Positions 21,409 through 30,417 of a stretch of DNA of 38,182 nucleotides are shown in pieces (position 1 is the first letter of the stretch; every line of letters starts with the position of its first letter). Source of the DNA: Fusobacteriaceae bacterium (GTDB lineage Bacteria > Fusobacteriota > Fusobacteriia > Fusobacteriales > Fusobacteriaceae); contig JAISTB010000013.1 in the NCBI GenBank assembly GCA_031272775.1, positions 1 through 38,182 on the forward strand, given 5' to 3'. Made by a program: the position numbers and the translations under genes. The notes under the pieces were generated by a model. The model saw nothing but the letters and a program-made list of their open reading frames with translations. It ran no database searches and was not told the origin of the DNA.

Positions 21409-21414
21409 AGGGCC

Positions 21415-22704
21415 TCAACTCCCGAGAACCAGTCTCGGCACGAAGGTCGAGAGCGGCGGCCAGAAGGCGCAGAGGAGCAGCACGATAAAAATGCCGGCCA
21501 CATAGGGCAACACCTCTTTGGAGAGATCCACGAGGTTGACCCCGGTGATGGCGCTCACGGCGTAGAGGGACATGCCCACGGGAGGCGTCAAAAGCCCGAT
21601 CATGGATGACAGCACCATGACAACCCCGAACTGCGTCAGATCCATGCCGATCTGGTTGACGATCGGAAGGAATATCGGCGTACAGATCAGGATGATGGCC
21701 GTCCCCTCAATAAAGCAGCCCAGGAGAATCAATACAAATATAATCAATAATATCAGAACGACACGATTTGACGTAATGTTCAAGAGACTTGTGATGATTT
21801 TGTTGGGGATCCGCTGGTGCATGAGAAAATACCCGAGGAAATTGGCGATCGCGATGATAAAGAGCGTCTTGCAACTCTGGATCAGGCTGTCGTAGATGAT
21901 GTTGACCAGACCCTTCAAGGTAATTTCGCGGTAAATGACGGTCCCCAAAAGGAGCGCGTAAAAACTGGCCACAACGGCCGCTTCAGTCGCCGTGAAAAAG
22001 CCGATCCAAATCCCCGCCAGGATAATGACCACGGTCATCAGCGAGGGGATGGCCTCCCAGAAATATTTGAGCCGCAGGCTCCAGGGCATTTTCGGCTCCA
22101 CCGGAAATTTCTTTTTCTTGGAGATCACATAGACGGCCAGAGCCATGGCCCCTGCCATCATAAAGCCCGGGACGAAGCCCGCCATAAAGAGTCTGAAGAC
22201 CGAGACGGTCCCCACGGCGGAGCTGTAAACCACGAAGGGAATCGACGGAGGCACCACGGGTCCGATGGTCGACGAGGCCGCCGTAATGCCGGCGGAAAAT
22301 TTGTGATCAAACCCCGCGTCGTCCATGGCCTTCATTTCAATGACGCCCAAACCCGCGGCGTCGGCCACGGCCGCTCCCGACATGCCCGAAAAGATCAGGC
22401 TTGAGAGAATATTCACCTGTCCGAGACCTCCGGGCCAGTGGCCGCAGATGGCCTTGGCAAAGCGGAAGATCCTGTCGGTGATGCCGCCGGTATTCATGAG
22501 ATTTCCGGCCAAGATGAAAAAGGGGATGGCCAGCAGCGTGAAGCCCGTCGTCCCCGTATAGATTTTCTGCGCCATGACGGCCATGATGCCGCCCTGCCCG
22601 AGGTAATAGAACACCCCGGCGGCCGTCGCCCCCATGACGACGCAGACAGGCGCGCCCAGGATCATGAGTCCGATCAGGAGCACGCATACGACCAATGCGA
22701 GCAT
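21415..22704 (-). CDS. TRAP transporter large permease (DctM), system A
   Basis: A 429-residue protein with 11-12 membrane helices and DctM signatures GNLMNTGGITDRIFRFAKAI, SGMSGAAVADAAGLG and TAASSTIGPVVPPSIPFVVY. It forms the sodium-coupled transport channel. The start is taken as ATG 22704, five bases after GGAGG; the in-frame GTG six bases upstream overlaps that site. A GC-rich hairpin separates it from dctP. Confidence 0.92.
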   Translation of the reverse strand: MLALVVCVLLIGLMILGAPVCVVMGATAAGVFYYLGQGGIMAVMAQKIYTGTTGFTLLAIPFFILAGNLMNTGGITDRIFRFAKAICGHWPGGLGQVNILSSLIFSGMSGAAVADAAGLGVIEMKAMDDAGFDHKFSAGITAASSTIGPVVPPSIPFVVYSSAVGTVSVFRLFMAGFVPGFMMAGAMALAVYVISKKKKFPVEPKMPWSLRLKYFWEAIPSLMTVVIILAGIWIGFFTATEAAVVASFYALLLGTVIYREITLKGLVNIIYDSLIQSCKTLFIIAIANFLGYFLMHQRIPNKIITSLLNITSNRVVLILLIIFVLILLGCFIEGTAIILICTPIFLPIVNQIGMDLTQFGVVMVLSSMIGLLTPPVGMSLYAVSAITGVNLVDLSKEVLPYVAGIFIVLLLCAFWPPLSTFVPRLVLGS

Positions 22705-22740
22705 AGTCACCTCCGAAGAATAAATGTTTCCCGGGAGGAA

Positions 22741-22762
22741 GGGGCGGCCGGGATGCCGCCCC
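22741..22762 (-). promoter_or_regulatory. GC-rich hairpin between dctP and dctM, system A
   Basis: On the transcript strand GGGGCGGC-ATCCCG-GCCGCCCC makes an 8-bp all-GC stem with a six-base loop and no T run. Such hairpins after binding-protein genes usually stabilise the upstream mRNA or attenuate permease expression, keeping the binding protein in excess. Confidence 0.5.
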
Positions 22763-22800
22763 CGCCCCTCCGGAGTATTACAGGATTTCAGATTCGGAGA

Positions 22801-23793
22801 TTATTTGGCGTCTTCGACCATTTTCAAAAATTCGTCAAGCAGCGCCTGGGATCCTACGTATTCCGCCATTTTCTTATAAGCGGGGCCCATTCTCTTGGCA
22901 AATTCCTCGATATCCGGATATTCGGTCTGGATGCCCTTTTCCTCGAGCAATTTGATGTATTTGGCTTCGGCGTTTTTCACGACGTCCCGCATACCCTGAC
23001 CGGCGTTCTTGCTGGCCGTCTCGATGATGGCCTTGTGTTCCGGGGACAATTTGTCCCAGGTCGCCTTGGAGAATACGAGATTCAGCGACTGGTATACGTG
23101 GTGGGTGATCGAAAGATATTTCTGGTCAACTTCCCAGAGTTTATTGGTATAGATCGTCGTCAGCGGGTTTTCCTGCCCGTCGACGGTGTGCTGCTTCAGC
23201 GCGGGTACAAGTTCCGTAAAGGAAATCTGCTGCACGTTGGCGCCCAGGGCTTCCATGGCCGCCAATTGCTGGATTTCCGGAGGCGTTCGGATCTTCAGAC
23301 CCTTTACGTCGTCGGGAACCTTTACGGGCCGTTTGGAGTTCGTGAGATTCCGGAACCCGTAGTCCCAGCTGCCGACGAGGTGCATGTTCTGCGCTTCGAG
23401 GTCATTTTTCGTCCATTCGTAGAAGGGGCCGTCCTGTACCTTGTAGGCGTGCTCATAGGAGCGGAAGGCGAAGGGAGTCACCAAAAGGGCGAATTTCTTG
23501 GAGTATTTGTCCAGGGAACCCTGGGTCACGAGACTCGCGTCAATGGCGCCCAGCTTTGTCTGCTCGATGATTTCCGGGGGATTCCCCAGCTCATTGTTCG
23601 GATAAATCTGGATCGTGATCGCGCCGCCCGATTTTTCCTCCACTTCCTTCTTGAAGGCTTCGGCGGCGTCATAGCCCGGATCTCCCTGCATCCCGAAATG
23701 GGCGAGTCTCAGGGCGACTTTTCCACTACCGAACATTGTGACTGATAATAATACAGTCAATGCCAGCACTGTTGCGAATACTTTCTTCAGCAT
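22801..23793 (-). CDS. TRAP transporter substrate-binding protein (DctP), system A
   Basis: A 330-residue exported protein with a signal peptide (MLKKVFATVLALTVLLSVTM) and the DctP fold. The conserved substrate-carboxylate Arg lies in DVKGLKIRTPPEIQQ (about residues 164-178), and DGQENPLT carries the second ligand region. It captures an organic acid in the periplasm for DctQM. It is placed 33 bases after system B within the uronate locus, so a uronate, aldonate or keto acid is the likely ligand. The sequence does not settle it. Confidence 0.9.
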   Translation of the reverse strand: MLKKVFATVLALTVLLSVTMFGSGKVALRLAHFGMQGDPGYDAAEAFKKEVEEKSGGAITIQIYPNNELGNPPEIIEQTKLGAIDASLVTQGSLDKYSKKFALLVTPFAFRSYEHAYKVQDGPFYEWTKNDLEAQNMHLVGSWDYGFRNLTNSKRPVKVPDDVKGLKIRTPPEIQQLAAMEALGANVQQISFTELVPALKQHTVDGQENPLTTIYTNKLWEVDQKYLSITHHVYQSLNLVFSKATWDKLSPEHKAIIETASKNAGQGMRDVVKNAEAKYIKLLEEKGIQTEYPDIEEFAKRMGPAYKKMAEYVGSQALLDEFLKMVEDAK

Positions 23794-23826
23794 AGTTTCC
23801 TCCTCTGTATAAAAATTAAATTGCGT

Positions 23827-25116
23827 TTATATCGAATATCCCATACGCAGCGGGATCCAGGTCGTCAGGACCGGAAACAGGCTGATCGCGATGAGAACGA
23901 GCACATTGCAGACGATATAGGGGGCGGCGCCCCGGAAAATGTCCACAATGGGCATTTTATTGATTTTGTGGCAGGCGTTGAGGCACATGCCCACAGGCGG
24001 CGTCACCAGGCCGATGGCGAGCCCCGTGATCATCATGGCGCCGAATTGCAGCGCCGAAAAGCCGTACATTTTCATGATCGGCAGCAGGATCGGCGTCAGC
24101 AGCATGATGGCGGGACTTACATCCACAAAGGCGCCGATCACGAGGATCAGGACCACAAACAGCATGGCGATGGCCGAGCGCGGCAGATTCATGGCGAGGA
24201 AGAAATTCCCGATGACAACGGGCACTTTCTTCATGGTCAGAACCCAGGTGAAAACATTGGTAAAGCCGATGATGATGAGAATCGACGAAGACGTAACCAG
24301 GGTTTTTTTCACGGCCGCCCACACATCCCGCCACGTCAGCTCCCGGTAGACGAAAAAGCCGATGACGACGGAATAAAGTACCGCCACTCCCGCGCTTTCG
24401 GAAGCCGTGCAGACCCCGAAGGACACGCAGACAATGATGAAAAGCGGCATGAGCAGAGCCGGAATACCCGCGAAAATGGCCCGGGTAAATTCCCCTCCGT
24501 CAAATTTCGCCTTGGCCGGATGCCAGCCCTTTCTTCGGCTCACGAACCAGACGAGAATCAGCTGCGTGACGCCGATCATGATCCCGGGGACCGCCCCCGC
24601 CATAAAGAGACCTCCGACCGATTCCCCCGAAATCATGGCGTAGACGATCATCGGCGTCGACGGCGGGATGATCATCCCCATGGTCGAAGAAGCCACGGTG
24701 ATGCCCGCCGAGGCGTCGGGCGGATAGCCGTTTTCCTCCATGGCGGGGATCAGGATGGACCCCAGGGCCGAAGTATCGGCGACCGATGAGCCCGAGATCC
24801 CGCCGAAGATCATGGAGGCCACGACGTTGACCTCGCCGAGGCCGCCCCGGATGGGACGCAGGATCTGCATACAGAAGTTGATGATGCGCTTCGTGATCCC
24901 GCCGACGTTCATGAGTTCCCCGGCCAGGATAAAGAGCGGCATGGCGATCATCAGCTCGCTGTAGGCGCCCGTCCAGACCTTTTGCGGAAACATCGGCAAA
25001 AGATTCCTTGAAAAAATCAGCAGATAGGTCACGGCCGAGGCCCCGATGGAAAAGGCCAGCGGCACGCCCAGAAAGGCGAAGACCAGCAAAAATATCAATA
25101 ACACAAGCATGGCCAT
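23827..25116 (-). CDS. TRAP transporter large permease (DctM), system B
   Basis: A 429-residue membrane protein with the DctM motifs LAGELMNVGGITKRIINF, GGISGSSVADTSALGSILIP and TVASSTMGMIIPPSTPMIVY. It has the same length as the system A permease but clearly different sequence. The start is taken at ATG 25116, 10 bases after AGGAG; an in-frame TTG at 25122 directly after the dctQ stop is the alternative. It follows dctQ without a gap. Confidence 0.92.
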   Translation of the reverse strand: MAMLVLLIFLLVFAFLGVPLAFSIGASAVTYLLIFSRNLLPMFPQKVWTGAYSELMIAMPLFILAGELMNVGGITKRIINFCMQILRPIRGGLGEVNVVASMIFGGISGSSVADTSALGSILIPAMEENGYPPDASAGITVASSTMGMIIPPSTPMIVYAMISGESVGGLFMAGAVPGIMIGVTQLILVWFVSRRKGWHPAKAKFDGGEFTRAIFAGIPALLMPLFIIVCVSFGVCTASESAGVAVLYSVVIGFFVYRELTWRDVWAAVKKTLVTSSSILIIIGFTNVFTWVLTMKKVPVVIGNFFLAMNLPRSAIAMLFVVLILVIGAFVDVSPAIMLLTPILLPIMKMYGFSALQFGAMMITGLAIGLVTPPVGMCLNACHKINKMPIVDIFRGAAPYIVCNVLVLIAISLFPVLTTWIPLRMGYSI

Positions 25117-25122
25117 GGACAA

Positions 25123-25641
25123 TCAGCTCCTCTGTTCCGCGGGGCTTTCCGTCTTTTCCCGGGGTTCAAAAAACGAGAGCGGCGCCCGGATGAATTCCGC
25201 GATCCGGATCACGATGCAGCCCGCGGCGATCAGCGCGCAAAGCGGCATGATCCCATACATGAAGATCATCGGAACTTCCATGCCCTGGCTGATCTGTACG
25301 CCGGCCTTTTTCGCGTAAGCCCAGGAATAGCGCATAAAAATCAGATCCACGGCCAGTACGATCCCGTAGTCGAGGACGCTCATCCAGCGCTTGACCCGGG
25401 GACTCAACTTGTTGTAGAGCATATCGATGACGACATGTTCGTTCCGCAAAATGCAGATTCCCATGCCCCAGAACGTCGTAAAGGCAAAGAGCGTGATATT
25501 GAATTCCGATACTTCTTTCCAGCTCAGGGAAAAGCAGTAGCGCATGATCACCGTGAAAATCACCGAAAGGGCCAGAAGACCCATGGCCACCGTTCCGATT
25601 CCCACATAGACGGCAAATAAAATCTTCCCTATTCTTTTGAT
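25123..25641 (-). CDS. TRAP transporter small permease (DctQ), system B, probable ATC start
   Basis: A four-helix DctQ of about 172 residues (WKEVSEFNITLFAFTTFWGM, ILRNEHVVIDMLYNKLSPRV). The first ordinary start codon in frame is GTG 25605, which has no ribosome binding site at a usable distance and would cut into the first helix. Upstream the frame stays open and reads IKRIGKILFAVYVGIGTVAM, a typical DctQ N-terminus. AAAGGGGG (25657-25650) stands eight bases before an ATC codon at 25641-25639. I therefore propose ATC as a rare start; GTG 25605 (160 residues) is the conservative alternative. Confidence 0.7.
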   Translation of the reverse strand: MKRIGKILFAVYVGIGTVAMGLLALSVIFTVIMRYCFSLSWKEVSEFNITLFAFTTFWGMGICILRNEHVVIDMLYNKLSPRVKRWMSVLDYGIVLAVDLIFMRYSWAYAKKAGVQISQGMEVPMIFMYGIMPLCALIAAGCIVIRIAEFIRAPLSFFEPREKTESPAEQRS

Positions 25642-25692
25642 GGCTATCGCCCCCTTTGAACCCGTACGGATTTGATTTTGACCCTTCGGGCC

Positions 25693-26691
25693 TTATTTCT
25701 TCGCGGAAGCGACGATCTTCAGGATTTCGTCGAGCTCGGCCTGGGTCAGGATGCCTTCTTTGACGCACTGCTGGTAAACGGGCATGCTGGCGTCCTGGAA
25801 AGCCTTCAATTCTTCGGGCGTGGGATCATAGACTTCGCTTCCCGCCTTGCGGATGGCTTCTTTGGCGGCGTTAGAATTTTCGTCGATCAGCTGGTCGTTG
25901 TATTTGCCCATTTCATCGGCGGCGGCCAGGATAATGTCCTGATATTCCTTCGGCAATTCCTTCCACCAGGCCGCGTTCACGTAGAAGGGATCGGGATGGA
26001 ATTGATAGTTGACGGCGGTAAAGTATTTCTGCACTTCATAGAACTTCATGCCCTGCACGTTGACCCAGGGGTTCTCCTGTCCGTCGCAGACGCCGGTCTT
26101 AAGCGCCATATAGAGGTCGGCGTAGGGGATGGCTACCGTCGTCGCGCCCATAGCCTGGAACGTCATGTCGATGGTCTTCATGCCGTTTGTCCGCATTTTG
26201 AGGCCCACGAGGTCCGCGGGTTTCGCGATCCGGCGTTTGCCGTTGGAAAACTGCCGGTATCCGCCGGCGTCACAGAGGTTGATCATGACGGTGCCCGTCT
26301 TTTCCTCGGCCTCGGCGGAAACTTTTTTCGCCAAGTCAGAACTCAGAAGGGCGGTCACTTCCGCCCGGGTGTTGGTCAAAAAGGGCAGCGTAAACATCAG
26401 AAGCCGGGGGCTGAAATCAAACTGTCCGCCCCGCATGCCCTGGATCGTTCCCGCCACGACCTGCTCCAGCATCTCTTTTTCCGTGCCCAATTGTCCCTCG
26501 CCGAAGACCTCCACGGTCACGGCGCCCTTTGTCCGCTCGTTGACGTCCTTCGCGAATTTCTCCAGCGACACGTAACGCGGATTTCCCACAGGCTGGGCGT
26601 GCCCCACGGTCATCGTAAACTTTTTCCCGTAAGCGGCCATACTCAACACCAGCATCAACAAACCGACGATCCATAAAACTCTTTTTTTCAT
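25693..26691 (-). CDS. TRAP transporter substrate-binding protein (DctP), system B
   Basis: A 332-residue exported binding protein with signal peptide MKKRVLWIVGLLMLVLSMAA, then KKFTMTVGHAQPVGNPRYVS. The conserved Arg is in LVGLKMRTNGMKT and the second ligand region is CDGQENPWV. It resembles uronate/aldonate-type DctP proteins in layout. It directly follows the gluconate dehydrogenase/KduD gene, which strengthens a sugar-acid ligand. The start at 26691 has GGAGG upstream; an earlier in-frame start at 26745 lacks a signal-peptide N-terminus and a ribosome binding site. Confidence 0.9.
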   Translation of the reverse strand: MKKRVLWIVGLLMLVLSMAAYGKKFTMTVGHAQPVGNPRYVSLEKFAKDVNERTKGAVTVEVFGEGQLGTEKEMLEQVVAGTIQGMRGGQFDFSPRLLMFTLPFLTNTRAEVTALLSSDLAKKVSAEAEEKTGTVMINLCDAGGYRQFSNGKRRIAKPADLVGLKMRTNGMKTIDMTFQAMGATTVAIPYADLYMALKTGVCDGQENPWVNVQGMKFYEVQKYFTAVNYQFHPDPFYVNAAWWKELPKEYQDIILAAADEMGKYNDQLIDENSNAAKEAIRKAGSEVYDPTPEELKAFQDASMPVYQQCVKEGILTQAELDEILKIVASAKK

Positions 26692-26794
26692 AAGTATTTT
26701 CCTCCAAAATAATGTAATGTAACAAACTATGCTGTAAATCGCCAAAATTCTTTAAAATCATATCATCATTTGTAATCCGTGTAATCCCAGTCAG

Positions 26795-27601
26795 TCAAGG
26801 TTGCTTCCCGATATACGCCAGTATTCCCCCGTCTACGTACAGGATATGTCCGTTGACGAAATCGCTGGCCTCACTGGCGAGAAATACCGCGGGCCCCATG
26901 AGGTCTTCGCTTGTCCCCCAACGGGCCGCCGGAGTCTTCGCCACGATAAAGCTGTCAAAGGGATGCCGGCTGCCGTCGGGTTGCTTTTCCCGGAGCGGCG
27001 CGGTCTGCGGCGTCGCGATATAGCCGGGACCTATGCCGTTGCATTGGATATTGTGCTCGCCGAACTCGCTGCAAATATTGCGGGTCAGCATTTTGAGGCC
27101 GCCCTTGGCGGCGGCGTAGGCCGAGACCGTCTCCCTGCCCAGTTCCGACATCATGGAGCACATGTTGATGATTTTGCCGCGGCCTTTTTTGATCATGCCG
27201 GGAATGACGGCCTTTGATACGATAAAGGGCGCGTTCAGGTCCACGTCGATGACTTTCCGGAAATCCTCCGCGGACATATCCAGCATGGGAATTCTCTTGA
27301 TGATGCCGGCGTTGTTGACGAGGATATCGATGATCCCGACGTCTTTTTCGATGGCGGCGACCAGCTCCCGCACCTGCGCTTCGTCGGTGACGTCACAGAC
27401 GTAGCCTTTGGCGTCAACGCCGATTTCTTTGTAAGCGGCCAGCCCCTTGTCGACCAGTTCCCTGTTGATGTCGTTGAAAACGATCTTCGCCCCGGCGGCC
27501 GCAAAGGCCGTGGCAACGGCAAAACCGATGCCATACGACGCGCCCGTCACAAGGGCCGTCTTCCCCTTCAGGGAAAAGGCGTCCATGGTAAACTTGTTCA
27601 T
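26795..27601 (-). CDS. SDR dehydrogenase, gluconate 5-dehydrogenase/KduD type
   Basis: A 268-residue short-chain dehydrogenase. The cofactor motif is T19-G-A-S-Y-G-I-G26, then NNAG (96-99); the catalytic residues are a Ser near 149-152, Y162 and K166. The C-terminal PAARWGTSEDLMGPAVFLAS and YVDGG are typical of gluconate 5-dehydrogenases and of KduD (2-keto-3-deoxygluconate 5-dehydrogenase). With kduI in the same locus, reduction of 2,5-diketo-3-deoxygluconate to 2-keto-3-deoxygluconate is the more coherent role. The start follows AGAAGGAG. Confidence 0.85.
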   Translation of the reverse strand: MNKFTMDAFSLKGKTALVTGASYGIGFAVATAFAAAGAKIVFNDINRELVDKGLAAYKEIGVDAKGYVCDVTDEAQVRELVAAIEKDVGIIDILVNNAGIIKRIPMLDMSAEDFRKVIDVDLNAPFIVSKAVIPGMIKKGRGKIINMCSMMSELGRETVSAYAAAKGGLKMLTRNICSEFGEHNIQCNGIGPGYIATPQTAPLREKQPDGSRHPFDSFIVAKTPAARWGTSEDLMGPAVFLASEASDFVNGHILYVDGGILAYIGKQP

Positions 27602-27623
27602 TCATCCACTCCTTCTGATTTTC

Positions 27624-28391
27624 TTAGATATCAAATTTTCCTTCGTCGGGCTCTTCCTCAAAGTAGTCGCGGTAATCTTCGTCGATGACCTTGCGCATCC
27701 GCTTCATGCAGTAAAAAATGTGCTCCCGCAGGACCTGACGCATTTTCCGCGCGTCTTTTTTGGCGATACAGCCCTCGATGGTCTTGTGTTCCCGAATGAT
27801 TCGGGTAAAATCCATTTCCGTCAGGAAGTCGAGCATCTTGAAGCGGGTATAGTGCAGGCTTTCCGCCTGCAGCATATCCCAGAGCACCGAGCGGTTCATG
27901 GCCTCAAACCAGAGGCTGTGCACCTGCATGTCGAGCTTGTAAAACAGCTCGGGCTTGAAATTTTTCGTGACGATCAGCGCCTCCTGCTTGCGGATCATGT
28001 ACTGGATATCCTCCATCACCAGCTTGTTGTCGCTGTTCATAAAATCCTCCAGGACCATGGATTCCACGGCATAGCGCATATAGAGCATCTGCTTGACGTT
28101 TTTCAAATCCAGCAGCCGGATATAGATCCCGCGATAGGGGATAATATCGACCCAGCCGTTTTCCGCGAGGATCCGCAGGGAATTCCGGACCGGAGTCCGG
28201 GAGACGCCGAACATCTTGCAAATTTCCGCTTCGCTGACGACCTGGCCCGGTTTTACCGTCAGCTCAAGAATATTCTTCTTGAGGGCCTCGTACACCATGT
28301 CTTCCCGGTTGCGAAACTTGAAGTCATCGATCAGCACGATGCCCGTGTTCACTTTTTCGCTTTTCATTTTTTTGCTTACTGCCTCACTCAT
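27624..28391 (-). CDS. GntR-family regulator within the uronate locus
   Basis: A 255-residue FadR-type GntR protein. After a 27-residue basic lead comes the winged helix (REDMVYEALKKNILELTVKP, then VSEAEICKMFGVSRTPVRNS and the wing PYRGIYIRLLD), followed by an all-helical ligand domain with a probable metal site (LDMQVHSLWFEAMNR and a distal REHKTIEG). It is encoded inside the operon between tctA and the dehydrogenase, so it probably senses a uronate intermediate and controls the locus. The 15-bp near-palindrome at 33256-33270 is a candidate operator. Its ribosome binding site (AGGGTG) is weak, which would keep the regulator scarce. Confidence 0.88.
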   Translation of the reverse strand: MSEAVSKKMKSEKVNTGIVLIDDFKFRNREDMVYEALKKNILELTVKPGQVVSEAEICKMFGVSRTPVRNSLRILAENGWVDIIPYRGIYIRLLDLKNVKQMLYMRYAVESMVLEDFMNSDNKLVMEDIQYMIRKQEALIVTKNFKPELFYKLDMQVHSLWFEAMNRSVLWDMLQAESLHYTRFKMLDFLTEMDFTRIIREHKTIEGCIAKKDARKMRQVLREHIFYCMKRMRKVIDEDYRDYFEEEPDEGKFDI

Positions 28392-28411
28392 AGCAACACA
28401 CCCTTTTTTCT

Positions 28412-29914
28412 TTATTTCGTAGTACTGCCCGCCGTCCGTCGCTCAATCTTTTTCTGATTGATCACGGAGCTGACGAGGGATGCGACCGCGAGGATGATCA
28501 GGACGACGCAGATGGGCCGCGTAAAAAGAAGCCAGAACTTGCTGTCGTGGATCTGCATAAAGCGCCGCAGATTGCTCTCGGACATGGGCCCGAGGATCAG
28601 CGCCAGGAGAATCGGCGACAGCGGAAATTCGTATTTTTGCAGGAGATAGCCCACAAGCCCCATGACGATGGCAAGGCTCGCGTCAAAGAGATTGCCGTTG
28701 ATGGAATAGGCCCCCACGAGGGAGAGCACGAGAATCACCGGCAGCAATTTCTTCTTGTCGATGGAAATGACCTTGGCGAATAATTTCACGCCGCAGCCGC
28801 CTACGATGAGCATGGCGATATTGGCCGTGATCATCGCCGCGAAGATGGAATACACGAGGTCCAGATGCTCCACGTACATCATGGGCCCCGGCTGGATGCC
28901 CTTCATGATAAAGGCCCCCAGCATAACGGCCGTATTGGAATCCCCGGGCACGCCCAGAGAGAGCAGCGGAATCATGGCGCCGCCGGAACAGCCGTTGTTG
29001 GCCGATTCGGCCGCCGCTATCCCCTCGGGAACGCCGGTTCCGAATAGTTCCGGATGATCCGAGGCGCGCTTGGTCTCGCCGTAGGAGACAAATGCCGCGA
29101 TATCGCCCCCGGCCCCCGGGATGGCCCCGATAAAGGTCCCGATGAGCCCGCCCCTGATAACCGGAACCATGATGGTTTTCACGTCGTCCAGGTCCGGCAG
29201 CGCCCTCGTGATCGTGGCCTTGATCCTTTCGGCCACCGTGATCTTCTCGACGCCGGCGAAGACTTCCGACAGCGCGAAAAGCCCGATCAGCGTGGGGATA
29301 AAGGGCATCCCGTCATAGAGCCCCGGCGCTTTCGTGAAGCGCAGGTAGGCGCAGACCTTGTCCATGCCCACCGTTGCCAGCAAAAGCCCGAAAAAGGCGC
29401 TGATGAGTCCCTTCACGATGGATTTTCCGGAGATCGAAATGATGACCGAAAGCCCGAAGACCGCCAGCGTAAAGAACTCGCCGGGGCCGAATTTGAGCGC
29501 CATTTTGGAGATCAGCGGCGAAAGAAAGGTCATGAGGACGGCGCCGATCATCCCGCCCACAAAGGACGAGTAGAGCGCGATGGAAAGAGCTCTTCCCGCC
29601 TCGCCCTTCTGCCCCATGGGATAGCCGTCCATGACGGTTGCGGCCGCCGCCGGCGTTCCCGGCGTATGGATCAGGATAGCCGAAATGGAGCCTCCGTACA
29701 TGCCGCCGCAGAAGATCCCCAAAAGGAGTCCGATGGACGGGATCAAATCCATGCCGTAGGTAAAGGGGATCAAGAGCGCTATCCCCATGGTTGCCGTAAG
29801 ACCGGGGATGGATCCGATCAGGACGCCTCCCGTGGCCCCCAGAAAGATCATGCCCATGACCTGGAGATTCAAGAGCACATTGGCGTAGCTTCCGAATAAA
29901 AGTGACCAGTTCAT
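28412..29914 (-). CDS. tctA: Tripartite tricarboxylate transporter large permease TctA
   Basis: A 500-residue membrane protein with about 12 helices and the TctA hallmarks GVLIGSIPGLTATMGIALLI, PGTPAAAATVMDGYPM and GIAAAESANNGCSGGAMIPL (about residues 297-316). It is the transport channel for the acid bound by TctC. TctA is known for citrate, but relatives take up many acids including uronates and terephthalate. The ribosome binding site AGGGGGG overlaps the end of tctB. The tctCBA order is the usual one. Confidence 0.93.
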   Translation of the reverse strand: MNWSLLFGSYANVLLNLQVMGMIFLGATGGVLIGSIPGLTATMGIALLIPFTYGMDLIPSIGLLLGIFCGGMYGGSISAILIHTPGTPAAAATVMDGYPMGQKGEAGRALSIALYSSFVGGMIGAVLMTFLSPLISKMALKFGPGEFFTLAVFGLSVIISISGKSIVKGLISAFFGLLLATVGMDKVCAYLRFTKAPGLYDGMPFIPTLIGLFALSEVFAGVEKITVAERIKATITRALPDLDDVKTIMVPVIRGGLIGTFIGAIPGAGGDIAAFVSYGETKRASDHPELFGTGVPEGIAAAESANNGCSGGAMIPLLSLGVPGDSNTAVMLGAFIMKGIQPGPMMYVEHLDLVYSIFAAMITANIAMLIVGGCGVKLFAKVISIDKKKLLPVILVLSLVGAYSINGNLFDASLAIVMGLVGYLLQKYEFPLSPILLALILGPMSESNLRRFMQIHDSKFWLLFTRPICVVLIILAVASLVSSVINQKKIERRTAGSTTK

Positions 29915-29923
29915 CGCGCCCCC

Positions 29924-30394
29924 CTAAAAGTCCATGACGCCGGACAGAAAACCCAGCGGCATTTCAATACCGAGGATCAGCTTGAAGGCGAGGAATATGC
30001 CGACGGAGGTCAAGAGCGAGATCAGGATCATGACCTTGTAGTCGCGGACCTCCAGCAAAAACATCAGCGCGAAGAGCAGTAGCGGCGTCATGACGAGAAA
30101 GCCCAGGCTTTTCCACAGAAAAACATAGGCGATCACGACGGCGACCCCGATCAAAAGCCGCTGCATTCCCTTGTCCCGGAGACTCAGGGTCGGCGCTTCC
30201 CGTTTGTCGTAGTGTTTCACGGACTGGTACAGGAGAACCAGGGCGCAAATCCCCAGTCCCAGGGCGAGCCAGCGCGGGAAGAATTCCGGTCCGATGGGCA
30301 CGTTTTTGAATTTTTTAAAGGTAAACGTCACCGCGACCACATAGAGCGTCAGAGCCAAAAACAGAAGGGCGGCGACAAAGTTCGCTTTTCTCAC
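29924..30394 (-). CDS. tctB: Tripartite tricarboxylate transporter small permease TctB
   Basis: A 156-residue protein with four membrane helices (about residues 7-26, 40-58, 80-115 in two parts, and 120-142), including GPEFFPRWLALGLGICALVL near the first loop, typical of TctB. It supports TctA and has low sequence conservation. It starts at GTG 30394, seven bases after AAGGAGAT. Confidence 0.88.
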   Translation of the reverse strand: MRKANFVAALLFLALTLYVVAVTFTFKKFKNVPIGPEFFPRWLALGLGICALVLLYQSVKHYDKREAPTLSLRDKGMQRLLIGVAVVIAYVFLWKSLGFLVMTPLLLFALMFLLEVRDYKVMILISLLTSVGIFLAFKLILGIEMPLGFLSGVMDF

Positions 30395-30417
30395 CCGATA
30401 TCTCCTTATCCGTAATG

